Source of the DNA: Deltaproteobacteria bacterium
GTDB lineage: Bacteria; Desulfobacterota; BSN033; UBA1163
Direction: 5' to 3'
Assembly (NCBI GenBank): GCA_016875155.1
Contig: VGSD01000168.1
Coordinates: 1-6,532, forward strand
DNA length: 6,532 nt
Shown: positions 5,160 to 6,532 of the stretch, in pieces
Layout of the letters: the number at the start of each line of letters is the position of its first letter
How positions within the stretch are numbered: position 1 is the first letter of the stretch
Position numbers and translations under genes: made by a program
Notes under the pieces: model-generated
What the model was told of the DNA's origin: nothing
Seen by the model: the letters and a program-made list of their open reading frames with translations, nothing else
The model's database searches: none

Positions 5160-6437
5160 ATGATCGATCGAAAACATGGTTTTTTCAACAGAGAGCTGGA
5201 GACGATGTCAAGGGAGAGGAGGGAAGCTTATCAGAGAGAGAAACTCTCCGAGATCCTTTCACATGGATATCGCCATTCGAAAGCGATCCATTCAGGGTTT
5301 GAAAAGGCAGGATTAAAACCTGAGGAGGTGCGAGACCTCAAGGACCTGGAGAGACTCCCCATTACGAAAAAGGCAGATCTGGTCACCGCTCAGAAAGAAG
5401 CCCTTCCTTTTGGAGGGTTTGAGGTCGTCTCCGAAGCAAGGGTTCGAAGAATTTATGTCTCGCCTGGACCAGTCTATGAACCTGGGGAATGGGATTATGA
5501 TGATAGGCGCTGGGCTCAAGCCCTCTATGCCTGTGGGATCAGAGAAGGGGATATCGTCCTCAATACGTTTAACTACCATCTCACACCTCTTGCCCTGATG
5601 TTAGACGAATCCCTCGGGATGCTCAAAGCCACAGTTGTCCCTGTGGGTCCTGGAAATATCTCGATGCAGATCAATCTGATGAAACAGCTTCGTGCCACAG
5701 CATATGTTGGGACCCCCAGTTTCCTCATGGCGATCATTGAGGCTGCAGAGGGCATGCACCTCGATTTTAAGAAGGATCTTCATTTGGAAGCCACCTTTGT
5801 CGGTGCAGAGATGTTTCCGGAATCGCTCCGTCAAAAATTGGAATCGAAACTGGATCTCATGGTCCGGCAGGGGTATGGCACCGTCGATGTGGGATGTCTC
5901 GGATATGAGTGCCCGGAGAAGAAGGGAATGCACATCCCCGAAGATGTGATAGTGGAGATCGTTGATACGGAGACAGGAAAAGAGCTCAAAACCGGAGCAA
6001 CCGGAGAGATTGTAGCCACCAACTTCAGCAAGATCTTTCCGATGCTTCGCTTTGCAACAGGAGATCTCTCTTTCTTGATCGAGGATCCATGTCCCTGTGG
6101 ACGGACTTCAATGCGTCTGGGAAGGATCATGGGAAGGACAGATCAGGTGACCAAGGTCTGGGGGATCTTCATCCATCCCTGGCAGGTGGATGAGATGATG
6201 GCAAAATTTCCGGTCATAGCCAATTACCAGGTCGTTGTGACGAGGAAAGATTACCATGATGAGATGGCGGTCTATGTCGAATTGAAGCAGGAGATTTCAG
6301 ACAAGATGGGCATGAAAAAGAGGCTTGAAAGGGAGATTCAGGAGACCCTCAAAGTGACCGCTGAAGTGATCTTTACTGTGAAGGGAGGAATCCCGGATCG
6401 GGCCAAAAAAATTGATGACCGGAGGATCTGGGAGTAA
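5160..6437 (+). CDS. Phenylacetate-CoA ligase family protein (PaaK-like, AMP-forming) with an unusual P-loop
   Basis: The 425-residue length is that of PaaK (about 430). The family activates a carboxylic acid to an acyl-AMP and then to the CoA thioester, typically phenylacetate or another aryl acid, in the cytoplasm. Features by residue: the N-terminal helical part has LERLPITKKADL (63-74); the P-loop position carries SPGPVYEPG (101-109) in place of the usual SSGTTG; the GYGTVD adenine-binding motif is at 238-243; TGD is at 300-302; CPCGR is at 311-315; the hinge GRTDQVTKVWG is at 325-335. Cys251, His258, Cys311 and Cys313 could form the zinc site reported for some PaaK relatives (inferred). 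The C-terminal lysine region reads IPDRAKKIDDRR (411-422), and by eye the catalytic-lysine position falls on Arg414, with Lys416 and Lys417 next to it. The substrate cannot be read from the sequence. I recall a PaaK-like subgroup with SPGP loops in anaerobes. A likely ACT-domain gene follows after 5 bases. Confidence 0.87.
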   Translation: MIDRKHGFFNRELETMSRERREAYQREKLSEILSHGYRHSKAIHSGFEKAGLKPEEVRDLKDLERLPITKKADLVTAQKEALPFGGFEVVSEARVRRIYVSPGPVYEPGEWDYDDRRWAQALYACGIREGDIVLNTFNYHLTPLALMLDESLGMLKATVVPVGPGNISMQINLMKQLRATAYVGTPSFLMAIIEAAEGMHLDFKKDLHLEATFVGAEMFPESLRQKLESKLDLMVRQGYGTVDVGCLGYECPEKKGMHIPEDVIVEIVDTETGKELKTGATGEIVATNFSKIFPMLRFATGDLSFLIEDPCPCGRTSMRLGRIMGRTDQVTKVWGIFIHPWQVDEMMAKFPVIANYQVVVTRKDYHDEMAVYVELKQEISDKMGMKKRLEREIQETLKVTAEVIFTVKGGIPDRAKKIDDRRIWE

Positions 6438-6442
6438 TTTGA

Positions 6443-6532
6443 ATGGGGAACGAGGCGAAGGTCAAAGTAGGGGGAATCATGGCGGCGAGCGGTCTGGCAA
6501 CCGTGAGTATTCTTTCTTTGCCGGATCGGCCC
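6443..6532 (+). CDS. Start of a probable ACT-domain protein, cut by the right window edge
   Basis: Thirty codons are visible from ATG at 6443, reading MGNEAKVKVGGIMAASGLAT and ending with SILSLPDRP. The last stretch (hydrophobic strand followed by PDRP) is the usual first strand and ligand-loop start of an ACT domain, as in the ACT repeats of aspartate kinase or in stand-alone ACT proteins next to PaaK-like genes. GGAG at 6431-6434, eight bases upstream, supports this start. An in-frame ATG at 6479 with AGGGGG four bases upstream is an alternative. Only 5 bases separate it from the ligase stop codon, so the two are probably co-transcribed. The product may be a small amino-acid or aromatic-acid sensing regulator; the missing part is needed to tell it from an aspartokinase-like protein. 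Confidence 0.5.
   Translation, partial: MGNEAKVKVGGIMAASGLATVSILSLPDRP

Noticed and set aside
5313..6130. Frames on both strands overlapping the CoA-ligase gene
   Set aside because: They are shadows of a complete 425-residue family member with a good ribosome binding site.

Overview
The window carries five largely intact or edge-truncated housekeeping or metabolic genes plus one small accessory module. It suggests a mesophilic or moderately thermophilic anaerobic bacterium of the Desulfobacterota (former Deltaproteobacteria) type or a nearby phylum. The basis is an ACT-SerB phosphoserine phosphatase, a PaaK-like acyl-CoA ligase of an SPGP-loop type followed by an ACT-domain start, and moderate GC with AT-rich gaps. 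The assignment comes from memory of these families, not from a search, and is tentative.

Layout. Bases 1-1047 (+) encode the C-terminal part of an ACT-domain phosphoserine phosphatase (SerB), probably cut by the left window edge. A 216-base AT-rich gap follows, holding one short hairpin. Bases 1264-1740 (+) encode a cysteine-rich, probably zinc-binding protein of unknown role. Convergent to it on the minus strand is a two-gene unit: a DUF6036/AbiEii-like minimal nucleotidyltransferase (2455-1961) whose stop codon overlaps by 4 bases (ATGA) the start of a 58-codon gene (1964-1788). The small gene is easily missed because it falls under common length cut-offs. A hairpin followed by a U-tract on the minus strand lies just past it, inside the end of the zinc-protein gene.

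The nucleotidyltransferase unit is divergent from priA (2581-5004, +), the primosomal replication-restart helicase, which is complete with Walker A, DEEH, eight zinc-binding cysteines and the QVAGRAGRG motif. The 125-base divergent gap holds a near-consensus minus-strand promoter (TTGTCA, 17 bases, TATAAT). Its -35 box is also read as TTGACA on the plus strand, so the two directions appear to share a -35 site.

After priA comes a 155-base AT-rich gap with four alternating inverted-repeat segments. It is followed by a complete phenylacetate-CoA ligase family gene (5160-6437, +) and, 5 bases later, the first 30 codons of a gene that looks like an ACT-domain protein cut by the right edge.

How the genes relate. 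The ligase and the ACT protein look like an operon. In related genomes such pairs are associated with aryl-acid or 2-oxoacid metabolism, but no partner enzyme is visible here. SerB (serine synthesis) and PriA (replication restart) are independent core functions. The nucleotidyltransferase with its coupled small protein resembles a toxin-antitoxin-like or defence-like accessory module between core genes, and it is the part of the window most likely to hold something undescribed.
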